The notes beneath the pieces were generated by a model, which saw only the letters and a program-made list of their open reading frames with translations, searched no databases and was not told the DNA's origin. A DNA stretch of 64,000 nt from Roseivirga sp. 4D4 (GTDB lineage: Bacteria > Bacteroidota > Bacteroidia > Cytophagales > Cyclobacteriaceae), in the NCBI RefSeq assembly GCF_001747095.1, contig NZ_MDGP01000001.1, forward strand, positions 541,001-605,000, written 5' to 3'. Position numbers and translations under genes: made by a program. Positions 15,944 to 24,716 of this stretch are shown here, piece by piece; within the stretch, counting starts at the first letter, position 1, and each line of letters opens with the position of its first letter.

Positions 15944-15984
15944 GTCTCCTCCTTGTAAGGAGGAGTGGCCAGAGGTTGAGGTGA
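15944..15984. repeat. Dispersed Bacteroidota intergenic repeat
   Basis: CTCCTCCTTGTAAGGAGGAG hairpin followed by TGGCC..GGTTGAGGTGA. It is nearly the same as the copy at 16138. Confidence 0.8.
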
Positions 15985-15997
15985 TATGAAAATAAGA

Positions 15998-16026
15998 CGT
16001 CATCCTGAACTTGTTTCAGGATCTAT
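15998..16026. repeat. Dispersed inverted repeat (ATCCTGAA/TTCAGGAT)
   Basis: ATCCTGAA and TTCAGGAT flank a short centre, preceded by CGTC. This palindrome is a familiar intergenic element in Bacteroidota genomes (recognised by eye, not searched). Confidence 0.7.
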
Positions 16027-16073
16027 TTGAGAGGGTTCGGAATGATTAAGGCAATGAGAAGAGTAAAATTGAC

Positions 16074-16116
16074 AACCCCACCGCCCTGCGGGCACCTCCC
16101 CTTGAAAAGTGGAGGA
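16074..16116. repeat. Dispersed intergenic repeat, inverted orientation
   Basis: CAACCCCACCGCCCTGCGGG followed by CACCTCCCCTTGAAAAG. It appears to be the opposite-strand relative of the GGAGGAG..GAGGTGGTT elements flanking it. Confidence 0.6.
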
Positions 16117-16137
16117 CTAAAATTTTGTGAACTAATA

Positions 16138-16180
16138 GTCTCCTCCTTGTAAGGAGGAGTGGCCGAAGGCCGAGGTGGTT
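16138..16180. repeat. Dispersed Bacteroidota intergenic repeat
   Basis: CTCCTCCTTGTAAGGAGGAG, then TGGCCGAAGGCCGAGGTGGTT with an internal GGCC..GGCC inverted repeat. A GTG inside the repeat is in frame with the next gene but is not a credible start. Confidence 0.8.
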
Positions 16181-16192
16181 AAATATGAAATT

Positions 16193-17092
16193 ATGGAATT
16201 GAAAATTGAAGACATCAACAAAGTACTCATTCTGGGTGCAGGCACGCTAGGCTTGAGAGTAGGTTTACAATCAGCAATCAGTGGTTTCGAAACCACGATT
16301 TATGACATTGATGAATCCACTTTTGATTCTGCGATTAAAATCCAAGAGAGCATTCTGAAGATGCTTGTTAGGAATGAAAAGCTTTCCGAAAAAGAGGCAG
16401 AAGCCGCAAAACAGCGTTTGACTTTCACAACTAATGCAAATGATGCTGCTGACAATGCTGATTTCTTAAACGAATCTGTCACCGAAAACCTCGAACTGAA
16501 GAAGAAGGTATGGGAGCAGTTTGGAAAACTTTGTCCAGATAAGACACTGTTTACCTCTAACACTTCGTACCTATTACCTTCTGATCTGGCAGACGCTACA
16601 GGCAGGACAGAACGGTTCTGCAATTTCCATTTCCATGATGTCTTTTATGCCAATGTAGTCGATATTATGCCCCATCAAACTACTGCTTCCTGGATTCCAG
16701 ACTTACTCTTCCAAATGGGAGAGAAGCTTTGGCAGACACCAGTATTCGTCAAAAAGGAAAACCCGGGTTACATTTTTAACTATATGCTTATGGCCTTGAT
16801 TGGCGCGGCTGGGGCCTTAAAAACAATGGATGTGGGTAGTATAGAAGATATTGATCGAAGTTGGATGGGCAATTTCAAAATGGATATGGGACCTTTTGGT
16901 GTTTTAGATACTGTGGGCTTAGATACAGCATGGCATATTACCAGCAGTCAACCGGATAAAAAGAGTCAAGCTTTTGCTGCATTGCTCAAAACATATGTGG
17001 ATGCCGGTAAGCTGGGTGTGAAAACCGGAGAGGGTTTCTATAAGTACCCAGATCCAGCATTTAAAAAAGAGAGCTTTATCAAAGGTATTTGA
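16193..17092 (+). CDS. 3-hydroxyacyl-CoA dehydrogenase
   Basis: 299 residues. The N-terminal Rossmann domain has GAGTLG (about 15-20), followed by ESVTEN and the NTSYLLPSDLA segment. FCNFHFHDVFYANVVDI carries the catalytic-histidine region and is followed by a C-terminal helical dimerisation domain. It oxidises 3-hydroxyacyl-CoA to 3-ketoacyl-CoA. Downstream of SDR, ACAD11-type dehydrogenase and kinase, it would take the product of 4-hydroxyacid conversion into beta-oxidation. ATG 16193 is preferred because the longer GTG start lies inside a dispersed repeat. Confidence 0.9.
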   Translation: MELKIEDINKVLILGAGTLGLRVGLQSAISGFETTIYDIDESTFDSAIKIQESILKMLVRNEKLSEKEAEAAKQRLTFTTNANDAADNADFLNESVTENLELKKKVWEQFGKLCPDKTLFTSNTSYLLPSDLADATGRTERFCNFHFHDVFYANVVDIMPHQTTASWIPDLLFQMGEKLWQTPVFVKKENPGYIFNYMLMALIGAAGALKTMDVGSIEDIDRSWMGNFKMDMGPFGVLDTVGLDTAWHITSSQPDKKSQAFAALLKTYVDAGKLGVKTGEGFYKYPDPAFKKESFIKGI

Positions 17093-17213
17093 CGAACTTT
17101 ACATTTTGTGGGTTTCTAACCCTTCAAGGTTTGTAATCTCTGTTAATCAGGTAGTTGTAATTTTTTTTTAAGGCACATTTATACTAATTTGCTTCTTCAC
17201 CTGGACCACGAAC

Positions 17214-20200
17214 ATGAGACTACTACTACTCAGTATAATGCTATGCTGTTCTTGTTTAAGCATTTCAGCCCAATCGGCTAGTCCATTTTTCTATCAACTT
17301 TTCGCGGATTACGGCTTGTCAAGCGACAAAACCACTGTTTCCCTACAGGATTATAAAGGATTTCTCTGGTTCGGTACAGAAGAGGGGCTTAACAGAATGA
17401 CGGACTACTCTGAGTTTGACATCTATAGAAATGACCGTACGGATACCTCCACCCTCAGCAATGATCATGTTACAGTGCTGTTTGAAGACAGCCGCAAGCG
17501 GCTTTGGGTGGGTACTCGCGATGGCTTAAATCTTTATAATCGAGACACGAAAACTTTCAGTCGACTCGCGTTGGACTCCGATGGGCTTGGAAAAACTATC
17601 AATACCATTTACGACATAGTTGAGGATCAAGAGGGAGATATATGGCTTATCAATAATGACAAACTGGTTGTTCTGGATGGGGTTTCTTTGGAACTAACCT
17701 CGGTCATTGTAGCTGAAGGTGTTCGGGGAAACAGGTTGAAGCTAAACGATCTTGAGTTCTATCAAACTAATTTATGGGCAGGTACGTCAGAAGGCTTGTA
17801 TGAACTCAGGGGAAAGAGGCTCTCGAATGCCGGTATTGGTGATAGGTCTGAAATCACCAGCCTTTTGGCTATTGAAAACAGCTTGTGGATGGGTTCAAGG
17901 GGAGATGGATTGATCAGATACAATGCCGTTGAAAATAAAGTTGATTTATTTTCAACAAGCAGCAGACAATACACATTGAACAATGACTTCGTAAATGATG
18001 TGTCGCTGATTGACCAAGATAAGATTTGGGTGTCAACCATGGATGGCATCAATGTGCTCAGTCTCAAAGACAATTCGGTAGCCTCTTACCAGTATGATTT
18101 CGACAATGGATTTTCACTTTCCGATAGAGTGATCCGTGAGGTTTATCAGGATGAAATGGGATCGGTTTGGATAACAACCCCAAATTCGGGAATCAACTAT
18201 TTTCATAAAGCAGATAATTTGTTTGGTTATATAGGTCAGTCTGATGAGCAAGGAACTGAGACTGACTTGATGGATTATAATGTTTTTTCCATCGTTTCCT
18301 CAAAGTCAGGAGATAATTGGATTGGTTCCAGGAAAGGGATCTCTCGATATAATGCAGTCTCTAAAACCTTCAAGCATTATCCATTCAGCAAGGATATTAG
18401 TCAGCGGGCGGGTGAGGTTTTGTCCATTGCACAGTGTAGTGCCAACTACCTCTGGTTGGGTACTGACGATGGACTGGTGAAATGGACTGGAGAAGGTAAG
18501 TCATTTAATTACGTGATGCCTGAGCAGTTAAAGGGTTTGGAGATTCTCTCTGTAATGGCTGATGAAGAAGACAATTTGTGGCTCGGCACAGCCACTCAGG
18601 GTGTCAAGGTGTATTCAAGTGTAAATCGTGTGCTTAGTGAGGTACCATTTTTTGGTGAAGAACTGAGCTTTTCCGGTTACCCGAAAATAAGCGATATCAA
18701 GAAATTCGAGGATCAAATATTAGTTGCTACTGATAAGGGACTCTATAATTTTGAAGACGGTGCACTCATCAAAATGGAATTGACCAACCTGGAAGAGGGC
18801 ATGTCTACAGAAATACCTATAAATATGATTTTTCGGGATACCCAAAATCGTATTTGGTTGGGGACACAACAAGATGGAGTTTTAGCCATTGATAATGAAG
18901 GATTAGTATTGCATCAGCTCAATAAAGAGCGTGGTCTTGCTTCTAATGATATTCGATCCATAATTGAGGATACTCATGGTGATCTATGGCTTTCAACGAA
19001 TAGTGGTGCCAGTAAACTGTTTCAGGTCGATAGTAAACTTGACAGTTTCGCTATTAGGAATTATGACATTTCAGATGGGCTCCAAGGCAATCAATTTTCT
19101 GCAAAGGCGAGTTCCATAACCTCCAATGGTGAAATTCTTATGGGAGGATTGAGTGGAGTAACGACATTTAGTCCGGAAGACATCATAGATTATCAAGTTT
19201 CTCATAGACCCACTTTCATTGGTCTTTCTGTTAATGGTGAGCCATTTGCTCCAAAAAACAGTGATGGAGAGGTCACAGACATCTCTTTGTTGAAGTCACT
19301 CAGGCTCAATTGTGAGCAAAATGACTTTACACTTAATTTCTCTGCTTTGGATTATTTGAGACCCGATGATGTAGTCTATCGGTATAAGCTTGAGGGGCAT
19401 GATCAACATTGGACGGAAGTAAAGAATACCGGTAAAGCGACCTATCAAAACATTCCAGCCGATAGGTCATTTGACTTTGTTTTTCAGTCAAAAGGTAGGC
19501 TCTCGCCAGAGTGGTCAGAAGAAACCAGATTAACAATTATTGTAGAACCGCACTATTACCAGACCTTCTGGTTTAGATCACTCATTGTAGTCGCAGGCTT
19601 AGGCGTAATATTTTTATTGCTCTGGCTCCGAGAGAAGCGAGCTGTACGGAAGCGACAGGAACTTGAATCTATGGTTAACGCCCGTTCTTCAGAGTTAAGA
19701 AGAGAAATTAACCAAAGGCAAGAAGTTGAGGAGGCTTTAGTTCAAGCACTGGTGGTTGCTGAAGACGCAAACACAATCAAAAATAAGTTTCTGGCCAACA
19801 TGAGCCATGAAATAAGAACGCCATTGAATGGAATCATAGGGCTTACTGAGTATTCACTGGACAACAATTTGGATGAAGAGCAAAAGGACATATTAAGGAC
19901 TATTTCTAGTTCTGCTACCTCACTCAAACTTATTGTAGATGATATTCTGGATATCACGAGAATTGAGTCTGGCAAGATAGAACTGTCCTGCGAGCCATAT
20001 AGTGTTAAAGATCTACTTAACGATATTGTTGCTACATTTTCAATACCTGCCAAAAAGAAGGACATCACTGTTAAGTATTGGGTATTACCAGATGTGCCGC
20101 CTTTAGTTTTGGGCGATGAAAGATATGTGCGTCAAGTATTGACTAACCTGTTGTCAAATGCCATAAAATTCACCCATGAAGGTGGAGTGTCAATTTTTGC

Positions 20201-20918
20201 AGAGGCATTATCTGAGGATGAAGGTGAAATGGAGATATGGTTTACCGTGACCGACACGGGTATAGGTATTCCCGAAGAGGCTCAGGAAACAATCTTCGAT
20301 CGGTTTGTTCAGACTGATACCAGTAACACTAGAAAATACGGTGGCACTGGTTTGGGACTGAGTATTAGTAAGGAATTGGTGACAAAGATGGGAGGAGACC
20401 TTTGGGTTGAAAGTAAGGTGGGTAAAGGATCCATATTTAAATTCTACGTTAAGTCTAAAGAGTACATAAGTGAGGAACAGCCTTTAAGAAAAAAGGGGAA
20501 AGAAAAATCAGTTAAGAGACCGGTACTCTCAAAAGCCAGAATATTGGTAGTGGAAGATAACCCAACCAATCAGAAAGTAGCCTTGAAGATGTTGGGTAAT
20601 AAAGGGATGAAAGTCACCTGTGTTGAGAATGGGGAGGAGGCAATTCAGAAGTTTAAAGATCACCATTTCGATCTGATTATTATGGATTTACAAATGCCGA
20701 TCATGGATGGTTACGAGGCCACACGGCAGATTAGGGCAATGGAAGGAAGGAAAGCGAATATTCCAATTATTGCCTTAACCGCGGCTGCCATGGCTGGGGA
20801 ACGTGAGAAATGTATGGAAGCCGGTATGGATGAGTATCTCACTAAGCCCGTGAGCTATAAGAAGTTGATCGATACAGTGAATTCCTTTTTAGAGGGCAAT
20901 GAAAAGGTTGAGGCCTAA
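17214..20918 (+). CDS. Hybrid two-component sensor with periplasmic propeller, kinase and receiver
   Basis: 1234 residues. A signal peptide is followed by a double-propeller sensor with many LWxGT-type repeats (about 25-680), a Y_Y_Y domain (about 695-775) and one membrane helix (about 785-803). A coiled coil leads to a histidine kinase with NMSHEIRTPLNG (phosphorylated His about 865), an HATPase with DTGIGI and GTGLGLSI, and a receiver domain (about 1107-1225) with acceptor Asp in IIMDLQMP (about 1157). Unlike many Bacteroidota hybrid sensors it has no C-terminal AraC helix-turn-helix, so its output must pass to another protein. The sugar ligand typical of the family is an inference. Confidence 0.92.
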   Translation: MRLLLLSIMLCCSCLSISAQSASPFFYQLFADYGLSSDKTTVSLQDYKGFLWFGTEEGLNRMTDYSEFDIYRNDRTDTSTLSNDHVTVLFEDSRKRLWVGTRDGLNLYNRDTKTFSRLALDSDGLGKTINTIYDIVEDQEGDIWLINNDKLVVLDGVSLELTSVIVAEGVRGNRLKLNDLEFYQTNLWAGTSEGLYELRGKRLSNAGIGDRSEITSLLAIENSLWMGSRGDGLIRYNAVENKVDLFSTSSRQYTLNNDFVNDVSLIDQDKIWVSTMDGINVLSLKDNSVASYQYDFDNGFSLSDRVIREVYQDEMGSVWITTPNSGINYFHKADNLFGYIGQSDEQGTETDLMDYNVFSIVSSKSGDNWIGSRKGISRYNAVSKTFKHYPFSKDISQRAGEVLSIAQCSANYLWLGTDDGLVKWTGEGKSFNYVMPEQLKGLEILSVMADEEDNLWLGTATQGVKVYSSVNRVLSEVPFFGEELSFSGYPKISDIKKFEDQILVATDKGLYNFEDGALIKMELTNLEEGMSTEIPINMIFRDTQNRIWLGTQQDGVLAIDNEGLVLHQLNKERGLASNDIRSIIEDTHGDLWLSTNSGASKLFQVDSKLDSFAIRNYDISDGLQGNQFSAKASSITSNGEILMGGLSGVTTFSPEDIIDYQVSHRPTFIGLSVNGEPFAPKNSDGEVTDISLLKSLRLNCEQNDFTLNFSALDYLRPDDVVYRYKLEGHDQHWTEVKNTGKATYQNIPADRSFDFVFQSKGRLSPEWSEETRLTIIVEPHYYQTFWFRSLIVVAGLGVIFLLLWLREKRAVRKRQELESMVNARSSELRREINQRQEVEEALVQALVVAEDANTIKNKFLANMSHEIRTPLNGIIGLTEYSLDNNLDEEQKDILRTISSSATSLKLIVDDILDITRIESGKIELSCEPYSVKDLLNDIVATFSIPAKKKDITVKYWVLPDVPPLVLGDERYVRQVLTNLLSNAIKFTHEGGVSIFAEALSEDEGEMEIWFTVTDTGIGIPEEAQETIFDRFVQTDTSNTRKYGGTGLGLSISKELVTKMGGDLWVESKVGKGSIFKFYVKSKEYISEEQPLRKKGKEKSVKRPVLSKARILVVEDNPTNQKVALKMLGNKGMKVTCVENGEEAIQKFKDHHFDLIIMDLQMPIMDGYEATRQIRAMEGRKANIPIIALTAAAMAGEREKCMEAGMDEYLTKPVSYKKLIDTVNSFLEGNEKVEA

Positions 20919-20985
20919 GAGACCCATCTCTTTTTTGCTGTCCAATCATGTCAATTCAAAATATTTCTAATTTCATTGAACCTTC

Positions 20986-21003
20986 GAGTCTTTTTTAAGA
21001 CTC
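20986..21003. other. Small hairpin before the sigma factor gene
   Basis: Perfect 7-bp stem GAGTCTT/AAGACTC with a TTTT loop, ending 14 bp before the sigma factor start. It has no T-tract. It may be an operator or an mRNA hairpin near the ribosome binding region. Confidence 0.4.
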
Positions 21004-21017
21004 CTTAGTGAAGTTCA

Positions 21018-21572
21018 ATGGGACGCAGTTCAGACCAGATATTCGATGAATTACTCGTGATCCGATGTCAGGAGAAAGATCAGGAAGCCATTGGCCTCTT
21101 GTGGAAGCGCTGGCAACCGAAACTTCTAAGCTGGGCGTTTAACTTCTTGAAAGATCAAGATCAGGCCTATGAGATTGCTCAGGAGAGCTGGATGTCCATC
21201 TTCAAGAGCCTACATAAGCTTCAGGACCCTGCAATGTTCAGGTTTTGGGCCTATAGAATCGTTCAAAGAAGGTCTGCAGACGCGATCAGAAAACTTCAAA
21301 GAGATAGACAAGTGGTCGAAGAAAGACGCCACTCATTGGAGGTGTCCGACCAAAGTGACAATGAGCAAGAGAAGGTTATCCATCAGCTGTTACTGTGCAT
21401 ACGATCCTTACCCGTATTGCATCAGGAAATGTTAAGACTATTCTATTTGGAAAAGCATTCAGTAAAGTTGATTGCAAAGCAATTGGACCTACCAGAAGGC
21501 ACCGTGAAGTCTAGACTCTTTTACGCACGAAAGGAATTGAAAGAAAAACTAAAAGAAATGAATCATGAATAA
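21018..21572 (+). CDS. ECF-type sigma-70 family RNA polymerase sigma factor
   Basis: 184 residues. Region 2 contains LLSWAFNFLKDQDQAYEIAQESW, and region 4 contains LPVLHQEMLRLFYLEKHSVKLIAKQLDLPEGTVKSRL with a clear helix-turn-helix. There is no region 1 or 3, as expected for ECF factors. Its stop overlaps the next gene by 8 bp, so the downstream membrane protein is its likely partner or anti-sigma. Target promoters are unknown. Confidence 0.92.
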   Translation: MGRSSDQIFDELLVIRCQEKDQEAIGLLWKRWQPKLLSWAFNFLKDQDQAYEIAQESWMSIFKSLHKLQDPAMFRFWAYRIVQRRSADAIRKLQRDRQVVEERRHSLEVSDQSDNEQEKVIHQLLLCIRSLPVLHQEMLRLFYLEKHSVKLIAKQLDLPEGTVKSRLFYARKELKEKLKEMNHE

Positions 21573-21945
21573 ATCAGACAAAGAGATTGACGATTTGATA
21601 CATCAGGCACTTTCTAAAGAGGAAGCCGCATACTTCGATGAAATGGGAGAACAGAATATCCCTGGTCAAATATTGAGTCTTTTTAAAGGACGAAACAAAT
21701 GGATGAACGTGCTGATGGTCTTTATGAATCTGGTGATTTTTGCTGTGGCCATCTATACGTTTACTAATATGCTGAATGCTGAAGTTATGATGGAGAAAGT
21801 CGAGTGGATGTTTTACTCGCTCATCGGTTTTATGGCAATGATGATGATGAAACTTTGGAGTTGGAACCAAATGGATAAAAATGCCCTTATGCGTGAAATT
21901 AAGAGACTTGAATATCAAGTGTCCCTGCTTAAAGGAAAAGAGTAA
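21565..21945 (+). CDS. Small membrane protein coupled to the sigma factor (DUF6768-like)
   Basis: 126 residues. A soluble N-terminus (DKEIDDLIHQALSKEEAAYF) precedes two adjacent transmembrane segments (about 48-68 and 78-96) and a C-terminal coiled-coil stretch (MDKNALMREIKRLEYQVSLL). It resembles a Bacteroidota family encoded with ECF sigma factors. Overlapping translation (8 bp) with the sigma gene supports a shared function, possibly anti-sigma-like retention at the membrane, which is inferred. Confidence 0.75.
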   Translation: MNKSDKEIDDLIHQALSKEEAAYFDEMGEQNIPGQILSLFKGRNKWMNVLMVFMNLVIFAVAIYTFTNMLNAEVMMEKVEWMFYSLIGFMAMMMMKLWSWNQMDKNALMREIKRLEYQVSLLKGKE

Positions 21946-22060
21946 CAGGCTATATTCTCAGGTCATTGGAGTCTGTAAACCTTCAGAAGAGTGTCTTATA
22001 CATTACATAAGTCACTTTGATTAGGTGATTATATTTAGGTGAGTTTAGACTGAAATCAAA

Positions 22061-23113
22061 TTGATAGCCAAGTTCATCCCCGAACCGGACAAAGTTTACT
22101 TTGTAAAAAGAAACTCCTTATTCCATATTTTGGAGGGGAGTGGGAGTATCCAAGTCGATTTCAAAAACTATACAGACTGGAAGGACAAGCTTATCTATCT
22201 TGAAAAGGGGCAGTACATCAAATTTCTTTCTACCAATTTTGTAATCCGGAAGATAGAATTCGAAGATGAGCAGCTGTTTCAGGACAAAGAAGTCAGGGTG
22301 CTCTTTAAACATCTCGTGTCCTTAGGCTATATCAATTTTCAGGAATGTCAAGATTGCCAGCGGTATCTGTCGAATACTGTATTCAACAAAGAAAACGCCA
22401 GCATAATAGATGTCTCCTCCAAGCAATGGTTTTGGCAAAACCCATTTCAGGCCAGTAAAGAAGAGTACCACATTATTTTTGATATCAAGGAAGTAATAGA
22501 TCAGGAGTTCCAAAATCACTTGACGCATAATGACGTAGCCGACCTTATTAACATCAATGGAAACGTTGCTCAGGAACTCGTCAAAGACAAGGTCGGCTTT
22601 TCCATAAAAAAGTTACTGTCCAATAAACTCTTGTTGGAAAGTAAAAAAGAGTTGGCCTTTACAGAGAAGAATGTTCAGGAGGTTGCTTATGATATGGGCT
22701 TTAAAGATCCCTCTTACTTTAATCGAATCTTCAAAAAAGTAACCGGGCAAAACCCGAAGGACTTCAGAGAGATCTATGGTCTCCAACGTGATTTATTCGT
22801 ACAGGACTTACTAAGCATCATTAAAACATATCATCAGGATAAGCAGACATTAGACTTCTATGCAGACAAAATGCATATGTCGGTTAAGGGCCTTTCAAAA
22901 AAAGTGAGATCCAAAATGAATGCCTCATTGGGTCAGTTAATCCGTCAAGAGATGATTTTAACGGCTCAAAAGATGCTGGCCGAATCGGAATCCATCTCTG
23001 AAATATCTCGTCAATTGCGATTTGAAGAGCCCAATCATTTTTCTAGTTTTTTTAAAAGATATACTGGACTCTCGCCAACGGAGTTCAAAATGAAAGTCAC
23101 ATCATATTCCTAA
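22061..23113 (+). CDS. Double AraC-type transcription regulator
   Basis: 350 residues. An N-terminal sensor-like region (about 1-140) precedes two tandem AraC helix-turn-helix domains. The first (about 155-240) contains NVQEVAYDMGFKDPSYFNRIFKKVTGQNPKDFR, and the second (about 258-348) contains SISEISRQLRFEEPNHFSSFFKRYTGLSPTEFK. Two complete AraC DNA-binding units in one chain is unusual. The frame has no ATG near its beginning: the best start is TTG at 22061, with only 12 bp of open frame before an upstream stop, so an ATC or a sequencing error cannot be excluded. It probably controls the three small genes immediately downstream. Confidence 0.85.
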   Translation: MIAKFIPEPDKVYFVKRNSLFHILEGSGSIQVDFKNYTDWKDKLIYLEKGQYIKFLSTNFVIRKIEFEDEQLFQDKEVRVLFKHLVSLGYINFQECQDCQRYLSNTVFNKENASIIDVSSKQWFWQNPFQASKEEYHIIFDIKEVIDQEFQNHLTHNDVADLININGNVAQELVKDKVGFSIKKLLSNKLLLESKKELAFTEKNVQEVAYDMGFKDPSYFNRIFKKVTGQNPKDFREIYGLQRDLFVQDLLSIIKTYHQDKQTLDFYADKMHMSVKGLSKKVRSKMNASLGQLIRQEMILTAQKMLAESESISEISRQLRFEEPNHFSSFFKRYTGLSPTEFKMKVTSYS

Positions 23114-23214
23114 CAACCTTTCTCAAAAAGTACCAGTTATAGCGTCTTTTTTGTACTAATCAGTTCGGGCTGACCGGCCACCTTTGTTGCATAAGTTTTT
23201 AAAACATTAATGCA

Positions 23215-23568
23215 ATGAATATCAAAGACCAAGTACAAAAAATGGACGGCATGGTGTCTCAAGGGGACATCGTAAATGCCGTAAAAGAATTCTTTTCGGA
23301 GCATGCTACCTCATCTGATTATGGCAAGACAGTTATGTCTAACAAAGCTGAAATGATCGGAAAAATGGAAGGCTTCCTGGGCAGCATCGCTAAAGTAAAC
23401 GGCATCACACATCACCGTACTATGACAAGCGATAAAGCTACGGCTTCTGAGTTTACTTTCGATTTCGACATGAAAGATGGCAGCTCAATTTTCTGGCATG
23501 AGATCATTCGAAGAGTATGGAGTGATGATGGACTTGTAGTACACGAAGAGTATTTCAACGCACAGTAA
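23215..23568 (+). CDS. SnoaL/NTF2-like small protein
   Basis: 117 residues with a cone-shaped NTF2/SnoaL-like pattern: a helical N-terminus (VNAVKEFFSEHA) and a beta-rich C-terminus (SEFTFDFDMKDGSSIFWHEIIRRVWSDDGLVVHEEYF). No signal peptide. The function is unknown; family members bind small ligands or act in stress responses. It begins a compact set with the membrane and YHS genes, 15 bp before the next. Confidence 0.75.
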   Translation: MNIKDQVQKMDGMVSQGDIVNAVKEFFSEHATSSDYGKTVMSNKAEMIGKMEGFLGSIAKVNGITHHRTMTSDKATASEFTFDFDMKDGSSIFWHEIIRRVWSDDGLVVHEEYFNAQ

Positions 23569-23582
23569 AAAACACCTGGACT

Positions 23583-23939
23583 ATGAAGTTTGTAACAAAA
23601 AGAATCCATGCGTTTTTAGATTATCCTGTAGCAATTGCCTTAATGGGCCTTCCATTCCTATTGAGTTTGGGAGATTCTAGCCCATTGGCGCTCCAGCTCT
23701 CTGTGGCCACTGGCGTGGCAGCATTCATTCTGACGGTGTTAACAGACCATCACTTAGGGCTATACCCTTTGATCTCTTACAATGGACATCTTATTGTCGA
23801 TTTCTTAGTCGGAGTAGTGTTTGTCGTTGCACCATTCATCTTCGCTTTTGAAGGAATTGACGCCATCTATTACTGGGTAAATGGAGCAGCTGTACTGACT
23901 GTAGTCAGTCTACATAAGCCAGAACCAGTCGCGTCTTAA
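23583..23939 (+). CDS. Small four-helix membrane protein (SPW-repeat-like)
   Basis: 118 residues, four predicted transmembrane helices arranged as two similar halves. YWVNGAA and an early HAFLDYPVAIALMGLPFLL match the SPW-repeat type of small bacterial membrane proteins. It sits between the NTF2-like and YHS genes on the same strand with short gaps, so co-transcription is likely. Role unknown. Confidence 0.7.
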   Translation: MKFVTKRIHAFLDYPVAIALMGLPFLLSLGDSSPLALQLSVATGVAAFILTVLTDHHLGLYPLISYNGHLIVDFLVGVVFVVAPFIFAFEGIDAIYYWVNGAAVLTVVSLHKPEPVAS

Positions 23940-23971
23940 AATCTGATAATCAATAATTAATAACTGATAAA

Positions 23972-24445
23972 ATGAAAAATTCAATTAAAATTTTCACCGT
24001 CCTGTTTTTACTACTAGGTGGTACAGCAATACAGGCACAAGACAAAAAGGCCAACAATATTGACAACAGTAATATTGCCCTTCAGGGATACAGTCCTGTT
24101 TCTTATCTAGATCTTGGACTTGCTCAAAGAGGTAACAAGGCGTATAAGTCGACCTATAAAAAGATCAATTACTACTTTACCTCTGCGGAGCAAAAAGCAA
24201 CCTTTGACAAGAACCCGTCAAAATACCTTCCTCAGTATGGTGGGTTTTGTGCTTTTGGAACTTATGCAGGGGCCAAGTTCAGAGTGGATCCGAATAAATT
24301 TATTGTCAAAGACGGGAAGTACTTTCTTTACCTAAATGATGTAGAGCTTGATGCCAAGGGATTATGGCTCAATGAGAAAAACCATAAGAAACTAGTAGCC
24401 AAGGCGAACGACAATTGGAGCAAGCTAAAGTCTACTTATAACTAG
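23972..24445 (+). CDS. Exported YHS-domain protein
   Basis: 157 residues with a signal peptide (about 1-22, ending IQAQ). The YHS-like domain begins at the GYSPVSYLDLG segment and includes YFTSAEQKATFDKNPSKYLPQYGGFCAFG. YHS domains are metal-associated or heavy-metal-related modules. It follows the SPW-like gene by 33 bp and may complete an AraC-controlled envelope stress unit. Confidence 0.82.
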   Translation: MKNSIKIFTVLFLLLGGTAIQAQDKKANNIDNSNIALQGYSPVSYLDLGLAQRGNKAYKSTYKKINYYFTSAEQKATFDKNPSKYLPQYGGFCAFGTYAGAKFRVDPNKFIVKDGKYFLYLNDVELDAKGLWLNEKNHKKLVAKANDNWSKLKSTYN

Positions 24446-24585
24446 TAGTGTTTTCATTGGTTGATAATAGAATAGGATTTGGCCTTGCAGATAAGCGAGG
24501 CTAAACCTGCTATACTTCATCAAGAAAGTCTTTTTGACTGCCGAAGTAAAACGAAGGCATATCTCAACCAGAGGCCTTAAAACAC

Positions 24586-24610
24586 AAAACCCAACCTAGT
24601 GGCTGGGTTT
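24586..24610 (-). terminator. Intrinsic terminator after the tRNA
   Basis: AACCCAGCC / GGTTGGGTT with an ACTA loop (one G-T pair), T-rich on the minus strand, 11 bp past the tRNA 3' end. Confidence 0.75.
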
Positions 24611-24620
24611 CATTATTTTG

Positions 24621-24694
24621 TGGGCCCACCTGGGCTCGAACCAGGGACTTTCTGATTATGAGTCAGATACTCTAACCAACTGAGTTATAGGCCC
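24621..24694 (-). tRNA. tRNA with CAT anticodon (Met, or Ile2 after lysidine modification)
   Basis: A canonical 74-nt tRNA. Acceptor GGGCCTA/TGGGCCC, D-arm with AGTTGGTTA loop, anticodon stem TCTGA/TCAGA around CTCATAA, and T-arm CCTGG-TTCGAGC-CCAGG. No CCA is encoded. The loop CTCATAA occurs in both elongator Met and Ile2 tRNAs. The Ile-like GGGCCTA acceptor makes Ile2 possible, and sequence alone cannot settle it. Confidence 0.93.
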
Positions 24695-24716
24695 TATTCA
24701 AAAGCTGTCGAAGGCC

